The translations under genes were made by a program, and so were the position numbers. A model generated the notes under the pieces. It was not told where the DNA came from. It saw nothing but the letters and a program-made list of their open reading frames with translations, and ran no database searches. A stretch of DNA of 64,000 nt from positions 19,659-83,658 of the forward strand of contig CAMYLR010000021.1 of the NCBI GenBank assembly GCA_947259315.1, in the 5' to 3' direction. Source of the DNA: an uncultured Gemmatimonadales bacterium. Its GTDB lineage: Bacteria > Gemmatimonadota > Gemmatimonadetes > JACCXV01 > JAHWKZ01. Positions 45,996 to 55,767 of this stretch are shown piece after piece; the first letter of the stretch is position 1; every line of letters starts with the position of its first letter.

Positions 45996-47431
45996 GGCTC
46001 GCGCCCCGCGCCTGTCTGTACCAACTCAGCAGCTAGCGTCTCCAATCTGGCGATCGACGCATCGATATCTTCGATCGTCGTGCGTGGATTGATCGGACAG
46101 AAGCGAAGCACGATCCGACCGTCGAGGGTCGTCGAGCTGACCATCGTGAAACCGTCATCGATGCTGGCTTTGACGAGGGCGCCGCTGATCCGGTCGATCT
46201 CTGAATCGGGCAACCCCGCTGGCGCGTACCGAAACGCCACTACGCCCAATTGTGCCGGCGTCACGACCTCCCAAACCGAAGACTCCCGAAGCACCGCCTC
46301 GGCATGCTCCGCGAAGTCGAGACCTTTGTCGACCGCCTCCCGAAACGCGGCCAGACCGTATACTTGGATCGACAACCACAGCTTGAGCGCCCGAAAGCTG
46401 CGCGTCAGCTGGACCCCGTAATCGGCGAAGTTGATCTCCTCCTTCTCGCCCTCGACATCCCGCAGATAGTCGGCACGAACAGTGAATGTCCGTGCTAGAG
46501 CGCGTGGCTCCTGCACCAGCACACAACCGATCTCGTACGGCTGAAACAGCCACTTATGCGGGTCGAGCGCGAGCGAGTCAGCGCGTCCCAGACCGGCCAG
46601 CAACGCGCGCCCGCGATCGGTGAGAACGGCAGCACCTCCGTAAGCGGCGTCGACGTGCAACCACAGATGCTGGTCAGCGCAAAAGTCGGCCAACCGCCCA
46701 AGCGGGTCGACCGCACCGGTGTTGGTCGTGCCGCCGTTCGCGATAACGCAAAACGGTTTCCGGCCGGCCGCGCGATCGGCAGCGATCGCTTCACCGAGTG
46801 TCGCCAAATCCAAGCGATAATCTCCGTCCGACGGCAGCCGCCGGAACTGATCGGGTGAAAAGCCGAGGACCTTGAGCGCCCGATCGATCGCGGTATGGGT
46901 TTGATCAGAGCCGTAGGCGACGGCGCCGCGCAGATCGTCGTCGAGCCGTTCGTGCCGTGCCACCGCCAGCGCGGTCAAGCTCGCCATCGAGCCGCCGCTC
47001 ACGAACAACCCTCCGGCCGACGATCCCATGCCACACAGCTCCCGTAACCAGTCGATCGTAACCAACTCGAGTGTCGCCGGACCCGATGATTCGATCCACG
47101 TGCCGGAGAAGACGTTGTGGCCAGCAGCGAGGGCATCGCCGAGTACGCCCACGAAGTTGCTCGGGCTCGGAACGAACGCGAAGAACCGCGGATGGTGAAC
47201 CCGACCCATGTGGAAGAGGACGTCGCGATCGAGCCGCTCGAGCACGGCCTCGGGATCGCGACCCTCTTCCGGGGGCGGCTCTCGCAGCAAATTCTCGAGC
47301 GTCGCTCGATCGGTCGTGCGACCGGCGTGTTGATCTCTCAGCGTGGTGGTGTGTTCGACCAGCAGATCGACAACCCGATACCCGAGCGAGCGCATCGCCT
47401 CGGGCGAGAGCTCGAGCGAGCCGTCCCCCAA
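45992..47431 (-). CDS. PLP-dependent decarboxylase (second of two)
   Basis: A 479-residue group II decarboxylase. The conserved pre-region LELSPEAMRSLGYRVVDLL argues for the TTG at 47431 and against the internal ATG at 47395. It shows FAFVPSPSNFVGVLGDALAAG, GGLFVSGGSMASLTALAVAR, VIANGGTTNTGAVDPLG, LHVDAAYGGAAVL and the Lys motif LDPHKWLFQPYEIGC. The layout is closer to tyrosine/glutamate-type decarboxylases such as MfnA than the first copy. A long antisense-frame extension upstream is inside sppA and is not part of this gene. Confidence 0.9.
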   Translation of the reverse strand: MGDGSLELSPEAMRSLGYRVVDLLVEHTTTLRDQHAGRTTDRATLENLLREPPPEEGRDPEAVLERLDRDVLFHMGRVHHPRFFAFVPSPSNFVGVLGDALAAGHNVFSGTWIESSGPATLELVTIDWLRELCGMGSSAGGLFVSGGSMASLTALAVARHERLDDDLRGAVAYGSDQTHTAIDRALKVLGFSPDQFRRLPSDGDYRLDLATLGEAIAADRAAGRKPFCVIANGGTTNTGAVDPLGRLADFCADQHLWLHVDAAYGGAAVLTDRGRALLAGLGRADSLALDPHKWLFQPYEIGCVLVQEPRALARTFTVRADYLRDVEGEKEEINFADYGVQLTRSFRALKLWLSIQVYGLAAFREAVDKGLDFAEHAEAVLRESSVWEVVTPAQLGVVAFRYAPAGLPDSEIDRISGALVKASIDDGFTMVSSTTLDGRIVLRFCPINPRTTIEDIDASIARLETLAAELVQTGAGREP

Positions 47432-47439
47432 GACTCGAG

Positions 47440-49245
47440 CTAGCGGGTTTCGGGGACGTACGGCATGACCGCTAGTGGTCGGCGCGGGCCTTCTCGCAAC
47501 ACGGCTCCCACGCCGGTCAGCGCGCCGCCTAGCTCGTCCCGCGCCCATTGCGCCGCCATCGGCTCCAGGCTCGACACCGCGCGGCCACGACTGACGTCGC
47601 GTAACAAGAGGAGTTGCCGCACCCGATCGAGGAAACGTTGCTTGGCCGGGTAGATGTGGAGTCTCACTGTCGCATCGGGCTCGATTCCAGCCGCCTCCTT
47701 GGCCGCCACGAGCGCCGTCTCGAGACCACCGACGCGGTCGACGAGGCCTCGCTCCTCGGCTTGGGTACCGGTCCACACTCGACCCTGGGCCACGGCATCG
47801 ACCTCCGGCACCGACAGCTCTCGACCGTTGGCGACCAGTTGCACAAAGCTGCGATAGACGTCTTCGATCAACGAGCGAAATGTCTGCCGCTCGGCTTCGG
47901 TCAAGCTTCGCGTCGAGGTCGGAAACTCGGCGCCGGGGTTGGTGCGCACCGTCTCCCACCCGATGCCGAGCTTTTCCCACGTTTGCTCGGCGTTGAACAA
48001 CACTCCGAAGACGCCGATCGATCCGGTGATCGTCGATGGCTCGGCGACGATTTCGTCCGCGCCGGCCGAGATCAGATAGCCACCCGAGCCCGCCACGTCG
48101 CTCATCGACACGATGATCGGGACCCGCTCGTTCAGATCCTCGATCGCGGCCCAGATCTCCTCCGATGCCAGCGCGTCACCGCCGGGGCTATCGACCCGTA
48201 TCACGACCGCATCGAGGTCGTTGTCGCGGGACACATCGCGCAGCATTTCGATCGTCGACTCAGCGCCCATCGTGCGGCCAAACACCGGGTCGAACTCACT
48301 CTCACCACCGGTGATCGCGCCGACCGCGTACACAAGCCCGATCGTCCCGGCGACGCGCCCCCGCGGACCCGGCAGCGTCACCATGTACTCGTCGAGACCG
48401 ACGAAGTGCTTCTCGACCCGTGTGTTCCCGTCCACCGAATTAACGCCCGTTGCGCGAGCCAGTGCCATCTTCCGCACGTCGGCCTCGTATCGCTCCCCAT
48501 CGATCAACCCGAGTGCGCTCAAGTCGCGCGCCAGGTACACGCCTCCGTCCATCGCGTCGACGAAGCGCTGACGGTCAACCCCACGTGTCTCTACGACGGT
48601 GTCGACGAAACGGTCGTAACGCTCGGCGAGAATCGACTCCGCGACCTCACGGTGTTCATCGCTCATCGACTCGCGGCGGAACATGTCAGCCGCGGTCTTG
48701 TACGCACCGATCGCCTCGACCTGGGGATCGAGTCCGAGCTTTCCGAGCATCGGTCGAATAAACGGGGCTTGGAACCGGAACCCGTTGAGCGCCATTCCGG
48801 CGTCGGGAAGCAAGTAGATCGAATCCGCAGCCAACGCCACGTAGTACCCGAGCTCATCGGTGGCGGTCGTGAACGCGTACACGAACTTGCCCGACTCGCG
48901 AAAGCGAGCCAGACGAGATCGGATCTCCTCGGCCTTGGCCCAACCGTATCCGGGTGCACCGACGCGCAAAAAGACACCCGCGATGCGTTCGTCGGCGGCG
49001 GCCCGGTCGAGCGCCAGAACCAGATCGATCAGCTCGACCTTGGCACCCTCGAACTCGGCCCGGAAGAGGTCCGGCGGCGCGCGCTCGACGACCAACCCGT
49101 CGAGCTCGATCGCCAGGATCCCGGGGCGCTTGAAGTCGGCGTCGACTTGGGTCGTCATGAGCGGCCGCAGGAAGAGAATCCCGACGACGACCACGATCGA
49201 TATCGCCGCGAGGATCGACAGCGCGATGACGATAACGCGTCTCAT
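47440..49245 (-). CDS. sppA: Signal peptide peptidase SppA
   Basis: A 601-residue membrane-anchored serine protease with a Ser-Lys dyad. An N-terminal anchor helix (ALSILAAISIVVVVGILFLRP) is followed by two S49 domains. The first carries the catalytic Lys region (QVEAIGAYKTAADMFRRESM). The second carries the nucleophile region (PIIVSMSDVAGSGGYLISA) and VRVDSPGGDALASEEIW. Length is standard for SppA67K-type enzymes. It degrades cleaved signal peptides in the membrane. The downstream PLP decarboxylase starts 8 bp after its stop. Confidence 0.93.
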   Translation of the reverse strand: MRRVIVIALSILAAISIVVVVGILFLRPLMTTQVDADFKRPGILAIELDGLVVERAPPDLFRAEFEGAKVELIDLVLALDRAAADERIAGVFLRVGAPGYGWAKAEEIRSRLARFRESGKFVYAFTTATDELGYYVALAADSIYLLPDAGMALNGFRFQAPFIRPMLGKLGLDPQVEAIGAYKTAADMFRRESMSDEHREVAESILAERYDRFVDTVVETRGVDRQRFVDAMDGGVYLARDLSALGLIDGERYEADVRKMALARATGVNSVDGNTRVEKHFVGLDEYMVTLPGPRGRVAGTIGLVYAVGAITGGESEFDPVFGRTMGAESTIEMLRDVSRDNDLDAVVIRVDSPGGDALASEEIWAAIEDLNERVPIIVSMSDVAGSGGYLISAGADEIVAEPSTITGSIGVFGVLFNAEQTWEKLGIGWETVRTNPGAEFPTSTRSLTEAERQTFRSLIEDVYRSFVQLVANGRELSVPEVDAVAQGRVWTGTQAEERGLVDRVGGLETALVAAKEAAGIEPDATVRLHIYPAKQRFLDRVRQLLLLRDVSRGRAVSSLEPMAAQWARDELGGALTGVGAVLREGPRRPLAVMPYVPETR

Positions 49246-49315
49246 GGCGATCTAGAGTCGGCCCCCGCGGGCCAATCGTCAAGGCGGGCTCTCCCGCGGG
49301 CGCTAGATTCGACGT

Positions 49316-50137
49316 GTGATCGACTGGTTCGCCGACCTCGACCCCATTCGACAGGCTCTGCTGGCTGGCGGGGTGACGTGGCTCGTTACCGCGCTCGGCG
49401 CAGCGCTCGTTTTCCTGACCACGACGATGCCGCAACGCTTGCTCGACGCGATGCTTGGCTTTGCCGCGGGGGTCATGATCGCGGCCAGCTTCTGGTCGCT
49501 GCTCATGCCGTCGATCGAGATGGCGACCGCCGGCGGTGGACCCGGTTGGGGGCCCGCTTTGATCGGGTTCCTGGCCGGCGGGGCGTTCCTGCGCGTCGCG
49601 GACCAGTATCTGCCCCATCTCCATCCCGGCATGCGGCCCGACCAAGCCGAGGGCGCACCCACCGCCTGGCATCGGGCGACGCTTCTGGTAATGGCGATCA
49701 CGTTGCACAACATCCCCGAAGGGCTGGCTGTCGGCGTCGCGTTTGGTGCCGCGGCCTCGGGTCTCGAGTTCGCCGGCGCCGCCACACTCGGGGCTGCGGT
49801 CGCGTTGGCGATCGGCATCGCGATACAGAACTTCCCTGAGGGGATCGCCGTATCGATGCCCCTGCGCCGCGAGGGGGTATCGGCACCAAAATCTTTCTGG
49901 TACGGACAGCTATCGGCGATCGTCGAGCCCGCAGCGGCCGTTCTCGGTGCGGCTGCGGTGTTGTTTATCGGTGCACTTTTGCCATACGCCCTCGCTTTCG
50001 CAGCCGGCGCGATGATCTACGTCGTGGTAGAGGAGTTGATCCCGGAATCACAGTTGAGCGGCCACCCGGATATCGCGACGACGGCGACGATGATCGGCTT
50101 TTCTGTCATGATGGTCTTGGATGTGGCGCTAGGATGA
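49316..50137 (+). CDS. ZIP-family metal transporter (second)
   Basis: A 273-residue, eight-helix ZIP with a GTG start. Metal-binding motifs: [19 protein letters not shown] and [17 protein letters not shown] in helices 4 and 5, each with H/N-x-x-P-E-G. It has a longer loop after the third helix than the copy at 24571 and an acidic end to helix 8 ([11 protein letters not shown]). It imports a divalent metal such as Zn2+ or Fe2+. It overlaps the amidohydrolase start (ATGA). Confidence 0.92.
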   Translation: MIDWFADLDPIRQALLAGGVTWLVTALGAALVFLTTTMPQRLLDAMLGFAAGVMIAASFWSLLMPSIEMATAGGGPGWGPALIGFLAGGAFLRVADQYLPHLHPGMRPDQAEGAPTAWHRATLLVMAITLHNIPEGLAVGVAFGAAASGLEFAGAATLGAAVALAIGIAIQNFPEGIAVSMPLRREGVSAPKSFWYGQLSAIVEPAAAVLGAAAVLFIGALLPYALAFAAGAMIYVVVEELIPESQLSGHPDIATTATMIGFSVMMVLDVALG

Positions 50138-51861
50138 ACGTTTCGAGAAACAAACCGACTCACCACGTCACACTCGCGATCGCCGCGGTGTGCGCCATGA
50201 CTTGCTTCGCGCTCGCACCCGCCAGCGCGCAGGAAGCGACACCGACCTACGACATTCTGATCCTAGGCGGACACGTGATCGACGGCACTGGCGCGTCCCG
50301 ATACCGAGCCGACGTCGCGATCCTAGACGACCGCATCGCGGCGATCGGCGATCTGGATGGCAGCGCCGCGCGTGACACGATCGACGCCACCCGGCTCATC
50401 GTCGCCCCGGGTTTCATCGACATGCTCGGTCACAGCGAGTTTCGACTGCTGGCCGACGGCCGCGCGATCTCCAAGATCTATCAGGGCGTCACCAGCGAGA
50501 TCACCGGCGAAGTGACGAGCGTGGTGCCGGCCAGCGAGCGGCCGCGTGCCCAACGCGAGCGCGAGTACGCGCCGTGGGGGATCACCTACACGTGGGACGA
50601 TCTCGATGGCTACTTCGCAGAGCTCGAGCGCCGCGGAACGGCGATCAACGTCGGGACGTGGGTCGGGTTGTCATCGCTGCGGCTGCACGGTGTCGGTCCC
50701 GAGGAACGGGCCGCCGAGCCAGCCGAAATGAAAGCCATGAAGGACGCGCTGGCGGCCGCGATGGAGCAAGGTGCATTTGGTCTTTCGAGCGGGCTTTCGT
50801 ACGCGCCAGGCAGATTCGCATCGACCGATGAGATCACCGAGCTGAGTCGCGTCGCAGCTGAGTATGGGGGCTTTTACGCCACCCACATGCGAAGCGAGGG
50901 TGCCCAGCTGCTGGGGGCGATCGATGAAGCGATCACGATCGGCGAGCAGAGCGGTGCGCCCGTCTTGATTCACCACTTGAAAGCCAGCGGGCGCGCGAAC
51001 TGGGGCAAGATGGCAACCGCCGTGGCAAAGATTCAAGCCGCCCGCGATCGCGGCGTCGATGTGATGGCAAACGTCTATCCGTACACCGCATCCAGCACCG
51101 GGCTCGCCAACATTCTGCCGGACTGGGCCGAGGCGGGTACCGCAACGGAAACGCTCGAACGGTTGAGAAACCCCGCATTCCGGGACAGCGTGGAAACGTT
51201 TCTGAGCGGTACGACTCCAAGCGGCGAACCCGAGCTCGCGACCAGCGCCGGGGGTCCGGGAGGCGTGCTGATCTCGGACATCGCCAACGAGTCGCTGGCC
51301 CACTACGAAGGGATGCGGCTCGATGCGGTTGCCGAACAACGCGCTCAATCCCCGGTCGAAGCGTTAATGGATCTTTTGCTCGAAGACGAGCTTCGAACCG
51401 GGGCGATCTACTTCACGATGGACGAGGCAGATCTCATCGAGGCGCTCCGGCAGCCATGGACGATGATCGGCGGCGACGCCGGCGTTCGCGCGCTCGACGG
51501 CCCGCTATCGGACGACACACCGCACCCGCGCGCGTTCGGCTCGTTCCCGCGGGTGCTGTGCCGCTACTCGCGGGAGCAAGGGTTGCTGTCGCTCGAGCAG
51601 GCGGTGCAGAAGATGACCGGCTTGGCGGCCGCGCGCGCCGGGCTCGATGATCGCGGCACGCTGGCGCGTGACCACTTTGCGGACATCGCGATATTCGATG
51701 GTGATACCGTGTGCGATCGAGCCACGTTCGAGAACCCGAAACAGCTGGCGGTCGGCGTCCATCACGTAATCGTGAACGGCACTCCGGTGTTGCGGAACGG
51801 CGAACCGACTGGCGCCCGGCCTGGGCGCGGATTGCGCAGAAGCACGACGAGCAGACCATAA
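50134..51861 (+). CDS. Secreted N-acyl-D-amino-acid deacylase-like amidohydrolase
   Basis: A 575-residue protein with a Sec signal ([20 protein letters not shown]). The metal-dependent hydrolase fold is clear: [76 protein letters not shown] and [18 protein letters not shown]. The C-terminal half has the catalytic Asp region ([17 protein letters not shown]). It would release D-amino acids or act on related amides in the periplasm. The start overlaps the ZIP stop. Confidence 0.88.
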   Translation: MNVSRNKPTHHVTLAIAAVCAMTCFALAPASAQEATPTYDILILGGHVIDGTGASRYRADVAILDDRIAAIGDLDGSAARDTIDATRLIVAPGFIDMLGHSEFRLLADGRAISKIYQGVTSEITGEVTSVVPASERPRAQREREYAPWGITYTWDDLDGYFAELERRGTAINVGTWVGLSSLRLHGVGPEERAAEPAEMKAMKDALAAAMEQGAFGLSSGLSYAPGRFASTDEITELSRVAAEYGGFYATHMRSEGAQLLGAIDEAITIGEQSGAPVLIHHLKASGRANWGKMATAVAKIQAARDRGVDVMANVYPYTASSTGLANILPDWAEAGTATETLERLRNPAFRDSVETFLSGTTPSGEPELATSAGGPGGVLISDIANESLAHYEGMRLDAVAEQRAQSPVEALMDLLLEDELRTGAIYFTMDEADLIEALRQPWTMIGGDAGVRALDGPLSDDTPHPRAFGSFPRVLCRYSREQGLLSLEQAVQKMTGLAAARAGLDDRGTLARDHFADIAIFDGDTVCDRATFENPKQLAVGVHHVIVNGTPVLRNGEPTGARPGRGLRRSTTSRP

Positions 51862-51884
51862 CCGTGACGAGCGATCTCTCGTGA

Positions 51885-52151
51885 GGGACCTCGACCGGTC
51901 AGTACTGCCTGAACGGGATCACCCGCGCCCAGGTCATCGACATCTGCCGCAAAAACGAGATCCCCATCTACGAGAAGGACTTCACCCTGCTCGAGGTCTA
52001 CGATGCGGACGAGTCTTTCGTCACTGGCACGTTCGGCGGGTTGACGCCGGTTCGCTCGGTGGATGGCCGCACAATCGGGCCCGGAGCGCTCGGTGAGATG
52101 ACGCGATGGCTGATAGACCTTTACGAAGCGCGAGTCGAGAGCGAACACTAA
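51885..52151 (+). pseudogene. Remnant of a class IV (branched-chain-type) aminotransferase
   Basis: An 88-codon stretch reading TGQYCLNGITRAQVIDICRK ... FVTGTFGGLTPVRSVDGRTI ... EMTRWLIDLYEA matches the C-terminal end of fold-type IV PLP aminotransferases (ITRAxV and FVTGTFxGxxPV motifs). An in-frame TGA precedes it and no upstream half or start exists, because the amidohydrolase gene fills the space. It ends in a proper TAA. It is therefore a truncated remnant left by a deletion or gene replacement. Confidence 0.82.
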
Positions 52152-52170
52152 CCGTACGAGCGATGGTGGA

Positions 52171-52608
52171 GTGACGAGTAACAACGCCAAAGAGACCGAG
52201 ATCGAGTACGCGATCGAACCCGATCTCTCCGTCGACGAGTTCATCGGTGTGCTCGAAAGTTCGACGCTGGCCGAGAGGCGGCCCGTCGGTGACCGGGCGT
52301 GCATCGCCGGCATGCTCGAGCACGCCGATCTGATCGTGACAGCGCGGGCTGGTGACGCTCTCGTCGGCGTCGCCCGGTCGGTGACCGATTTCAACTACTG
52401 CTGCTACCTATCGGATTTGGCAGTAGACGAGCGCTACCAGAAGCGCGGCATCGGGAAGCGACTGATCGACGAGACCCAAGACCGGCTCGGTTCGAAGTGC
52501 AACCTGATCCTGCTCTCGGCGCCGGCGGCGATCGAGTACTACCCGAGAATCGGCTTCGAGAAACACCCGCAGGCCTGGATCTTGGAGCCCGGAAAACACA
52601 CTGGGTGA
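52171..52608 (+). CDS. GNAT-family acetyltransferase
   Basis: A 145-residue single GNAT domain with a GTG start. The acetyl-CoA motif A is DLAVDERYQKRGIGKRLIDE (R/Q-x-x-G-x-G/A). Preceding strands: DALVGVARSVTDFNYCCYL. C-terminal part: LILLSAPAAIEYYPRIGFE, with the Tyr/Phe of motif B. The acceptor is unknown. The stop is 11 bp before the end of the nickel permease gene on the other strand. Confidence 0.88.
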   Translation: MTSNNAKETEIEYAIEPDLSVDEFIGVLESSTLAERRPVGDRACIAGMLEHADLIVTARAGDALVGVARSVTDFNYCCYLSDLAVDERYQKRGIGKRLIDETQDRLGSKCNLILLSAPAAIEYYPRIGFEKHPQAWILEPGKHTG

Positions 52609-52621
52609 ATCCACTCGGCGG

Positions 52622-53299
52622 CTAGAGCAGCCACCAGACGCCGACGAGGAGGGCCACGGTCGAGGTCGCGGCGAGGAACCGGCCATGGTACTTGAGCCCG
52701 CCCTCGACGAGCCGAGCCGAAACACGGCCCGCTAAAGATGACACCGTCGTCATGACGCCGATCGTCGCGACCGCGTACGCGCCGATGTAGGCGCCGCGCG
52801 CCGCTATAGTCGGCAGCGCGACGGCGGGGAGCACGGCCACCAGGTGCGCTCCGCCGGCGATCCCGTGAAGCGTGCCGACCGCGAGCGGTGCGTGCGTGTG
52901 GGTGTGGGCGTGGCTCTCGGCGTGGTCGTGGTCGGTGGTCCGACCGGAGACATGGACGTGGAAGTGCCGGTGCTCATCGTCGGAGTGGGCGTGCGGGTGC
53001 GCGTGGATCCGGATGCGGACCGACCGGTGGAGACCCCACAGCCCGATCGCGATCAACGTCAGCCCTACCACCTGCTCGGCAAACTCGGACAACGCCTCGA
53101 GCGGCAAGAGGTCACGGATGACGATCGCGGCTACCGCGACGATCGTGATCCCGAACGAGTGGCCCACTCCCCAGAGCACACCGGGGACCCAAGAGCGCTC
53201 GCGATCTTCGACAGCGAACGGGAGGATCGCCGCCAGGTGGTCGGGGCCCGCAAGAACGTGCACGCTTCCCGCGACAAAACCCGCAAGCGCGGCCAACAC
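52622..53299 (-). CDS. Nickel/cobalt permease with His-rich loop
   Basis: A 225-residue, six-helix protein with a GTG start after GAGGGA. Signature GSVHVLAGPDHLAAILPFAV resembles the H-x-x-D/x-D-H nickel motif of HupE/UreH/NiCoT permeases; VLWGVGHSFGITIVA is the second site. The cytoplasmic loop after helix 3 is packed with about 15 His residues (e.g. RIHAHPHAHSD and HAHTHTHA), suited to nickel binding. The last gene of the hydrogenase operon, it likely feeds Ni2+ to HypA/HypB. Confidence 0.85.
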   Translation of the reverse strand: MLAALAGFVAGSVHVLAGPDHLAAILPFAVEDRERSWVPGVLWGVGHSFGITIVAVAAIVIRDLLPLEALSEFAEQVVGLTLIAIGLWGLHRSVRIRIHAHPHAHSDDEHRHFHVHVSGRTTDHDHAESHAHTHTHAPLAVGTLHGIAGGAHLVAVLPAVALPTIAARGAYIGAYAVATIGVMTTVSSLAGRVSARLVEGGLKYHGRFLAATSTVALLVGVWWLL

Positions 53300-53310
53300 T
53301 GCCTGGTCCC

Positions 53311-54390
53311 TCAGCAGATGCGCGGGAGTTGGTCGCCGGGCAGCATGTCGACGACTCGGGTGCCACCGACGCCGGTGCGCAGGACGACCATACCGGGATG
53401 CTCAGCGACGACGTTTCCGATCCGGACCGCGTTCTCGCCCAGTGGGTGTGACTTGAGCGTCGTGAGCGCACGATCGCCATCCTCTTCCGCAACGATCGCG
53501 ACCATGATCCCCTCGTTGGCGACGTAGAGCGGGTCGAGCCCCAACATCTCGCACGCGGCCGCGACCGGCTCGGGCACCGGGATCGCGTGATCCTCGAGCT
53601 CGATGCCGACACCCGCGGCCGACGAGATCTCGTTGAGCGCGCTCGCGACCCCGCCTCGCGTCGGATCGCGCATCACGTGGACCGCACTGCCAACCGTCTC
53701 GCGGAGCGCGCGGACGAGCGGGGTCAGCGCCGCGCTGTCGCTCTCGATCTCGACCTCGAACTCGAGTCCCTCCCGAACCGCCATCACGGCGATTCCGTGG
53801 CGACCGATCGGTCCGCTCACGATCACGTGATCGCCCGGTTTTGCGTGCTCCGGTGACGGCCGGAAGGTGTCCTCCAGCCGGCCGACACCGGTCGTGTTGA
53901 TAAACATCCGGTCGGCCTTGCCTCGCTCGACGACCTTCGTGTCGCCGGTGACGAGCGTTACACCGGCCGCGCTGGCCGCGGTGTCCATCGATGCGACGAC
54001 GCGGTCCAGCACGTCGAACGAGAGCCCCTCCTCGAGAATAAACCCGACCGACAGGTACTGGGGCTCGGCACCCATCATCGCGACGTCGTTGATCGTGCCG
54101 TGGATGGCGAGTGAACCGATATCACCGCCAGGAAATTCGAGCGGGCTGACGACAAACGTATCGGTTGAGATCGCGACGTCGCCGTCGTTCAACTCGACCA
54201 CGGCGGCGTCACCCAGTCGTGCCAGCTCGTCGTTCGTAAAGCGCGACAGAAAGCGGTCGCGAAGGAGCGCCGCACTCATCTTGCCGCCCGACCCATGACC
54301 CAGCTGGACCCGGTCGTCAGTGGGCGCCGGCGTCGGGCAGACTATTCCCTCGGTCATCGCAGGAGCGTCGGGTTGGCTGTCGCTTGCCAT
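53311..54390 (-). CDS. hypE: Hydrogenase maturation factor HypE
   Basis: A 359-residue PurM-like protein. Hydrogenase-type N-terminus VQLGHGSGGKMSAALLRDRF, ATP-binding GDVAISTDTFVVSPLEFPGG, TGVGRLEDTF, HVMRDPTRGGVASALNEI and the C-terminal PRIC tail, whose Cys is carbamoylated and dehydrated to thiocyanate for the Fe(CN)2 ligands. I start at the ATG at 54390, which gives a short disordered lead. It is 2 bp downstream of hypD. Confidence 0.96.
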   Translation of the reverse strand: MASDSQPDAPAMTEGIVCPTPAPTDDRVQLGHGSGGKMSAALLRDRFLSRFTNDELARLGDAAVVELNDGDVAISTDTFVVSPLEFPGGDIGSLAIHGTINDVAMMGAEPQYLSVGFILEEGLSFDVLDRVVASMDTAASAAGVTLVTGDTKVVERGKADRMFINTTGVGRLEDTFRPSPEHAKPGDHVIVSGPIGRHGIAVMAVREGLEFEVEIESDSAALTPLVRALRETVGSAVHVMRDPTRGGVASALNEISSAAGVGIELEDHAIPVPEPVAAACEMLGLDPLYVANEGIMVAIVAEEDGDRALTTLKSHPLGENAVRIGNVVAEHPGMVVLRTGVGGTRVVDMLPGDQLPRIC

Positions 54391-54392
54391 CG

Positions 54393-55505
54393 TCAAGCTT
54401 CTCGATCGGCGGTGGCTGGATCGTAGCGGCCGTAGTTGTAGTACGCCGCGCACGCTCCTTCGGAGGAGACCATCGGCGCGCCGAGCGGGTTCTCGGGCGT
54501 GCACCGAACGCCGAACTCGGGGCAGTCATGTGGCTTCAGACGCCCGCGCAAAACGTCGCCCGCCCGGCACTCCGGCGGCTCGATCGCGGTGATTCCGCCG
54601 AGACCGAACTTGAGCTCGGCATCAAAATCGGCGAACTCCGGTTTGAGCCCCAGCCCGCTCATCGGGATCATACCGATCCCGCGCCACTGCCGATCGACGA
54701 GCTGGAACACGCGACCGATCACGTCCTGCGCGGGACGGTTGCCCTCGTGCCTGACCGATCGGACGTACTGGTTTTCGACTTCGTGCCGCCCCTCCTCGAG
54801 CTGTCGCACCGCCATCAAGATCCCCTCCAGGATATCGACCGGCTCGAAACCGGTGACGACGATCGGCACCGCGTACTTGGCAGCCAGCGGCTCGTACTCT
54901 TCCCAACCCATGACGGTGCACACGTGGCCTGCCGCCAGAAACGCTTGAACGCGGTTGTCGGGCGACTCGAGCAGCGCCACGATCGCCGGCGGCACCGTCA
55001 CGTGCGAGACGAGGACAGAGAAGTTCTCGACGCCAAGCTCCTTCGCGCGCCACACCGCCATCGCGTTGGCGGGGGCGGTGGTTTCGAATCCAACCGCGAA
55101 AAAGACGACCTCTTTATTAGGGGTCCGCCGTGCCAGCTCGAGCGCGTCGAGGGGCGAATAGACGACTTTGACCGTACCGCCCCGCGCGCGGACCTGGAGC
55201 AAGTCGCACTCGCTCCCCGGCACGCGCAGCATGTCTCCGAACGAGGCGAATATGACATCCGGACGGCTGGCGAGGTGGAGAGCGCGGTCGATCTGCTCGA
55301 GCGGTGTCACGCAAACCGGGCAGCCAGGACCGTGGATCATCTCGACCGAGCTCGACAGAACTTCGTCCAACCCTTGACGCACGATCGTGTGCGTCTGGCC
55401 GCCGCACACCTCCATCAGCGTCCAGCGGCGAGTGGCGGTCTGGGCGATCTCATCGACCAATGCGCGTGCGACTTTCGGGTCGCGGTACTCGCTCAGATAT
55501 CTCAC
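54393..55505 (-). CDS. hypD: Hydrogenase maturation factor HypD
   Basis: A 370-residue protein. GTG at 55505 overlaps the hypC stop. Hallmarks: [33 protein letters not shown] (conserved Cys pair), [34 protein letters not shown] and [10 protein letters not shown] with later Cys residues of the [4Fe-4S] cluster ([20 protein letters not shown]). HypD holds the Fe(CN)2CO moiety with HypC and passes it to the large subunit. Confidence 0.96.
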   Translation of the reverse strand: MRYLSEYRDPKVARALVDEIAQTATRRWTLMEVCGGQTHTIVRQGLDEVLSSSVEMIHGPGCPVCVTPLEQIDRALHLASRPDVIFASFGDMLRVPGSECDLLQVRARGGTVKVVYSPLDALELARRTPNKEVVFFAVGFETTAPANAMAVWRAKELGVENFSVLVSHVTVPPAIVALLESPDNRVQAFLAAGHVCTVMGWEEYEPLAAKYAVPIVVTGFEPVDILEGILMAVRQLEEGRHEVENQYVRSVRHEGNRPAQDVIGRVFQLVDRQWRGIGMIPMSGLGLKPEFADFDAELKFGLGGITAIEPPECRAGDVLRGRLKPHDCPEFGVRCTPENPLGAPMVSSEGACAAYYNYGRYDPATADREA

Positions 55506-55765
55506 GGCACCTCTCCCGAGCCCCACTGTAGCTCTTCGAGCTCGCTCATCTGTTGCAGGATCTCGAACGCTTTCTTCGCCTCCTCCTCGTCGACCTTCGA
55601 GATCGCGAACCCGACATGGATGACGGCGTAGTCGCCGATATCGACCTGGTCGGCGATGTACTCGAGACACACTTCGCGTCGCACGCCGCCAAAATCGACA
55701 ACCCCCATCGTGATGCCGGACGCATTATCGATCTCGACGATCTTTCCAGGAATCCCGAGGCACAT
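55502..55765 (-). CDS. hypC: Hydrogenase maturation chaperone HypC
   Basis: An 87-residue protein beginning [12 protein letters not shown], the HypC signature whose Cys2 binds the Fe intermediate. It continues [20 protein letters not shown] and a C-terminal helix. It shuttles between HypD and the hydrogenase large-subunit precursor. It starts 2 bp after the hypF stop and overlaps hypD by 4 bp. Confidence 0.97.
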   Translation of the reverse strand: MCLGIPGKIVEIDNASGITMGVVDFGGVRREVCLEYIADQVDIGDYAVIHVGFAISKVDEEEAKKAFEILQQMSELEELQWGSGEVP

Positions 55766-55767
55766 CG

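Noticed and set aside
47432..47980. N-terminal extension of the second PLP decarboxylase
   Set aside because: The extension lies entirely in antisense to sppA codons and is composed of Arg/Gly-rich sequence; the true start is near 47431.
47614..49839. A very long open frame (about 740 codons) on the plus strand
   Set aside because: It is antisense to sppA, has no recognisable domain and overlaps the next ZIP gene; high-GC codon bias leaves such frames open.
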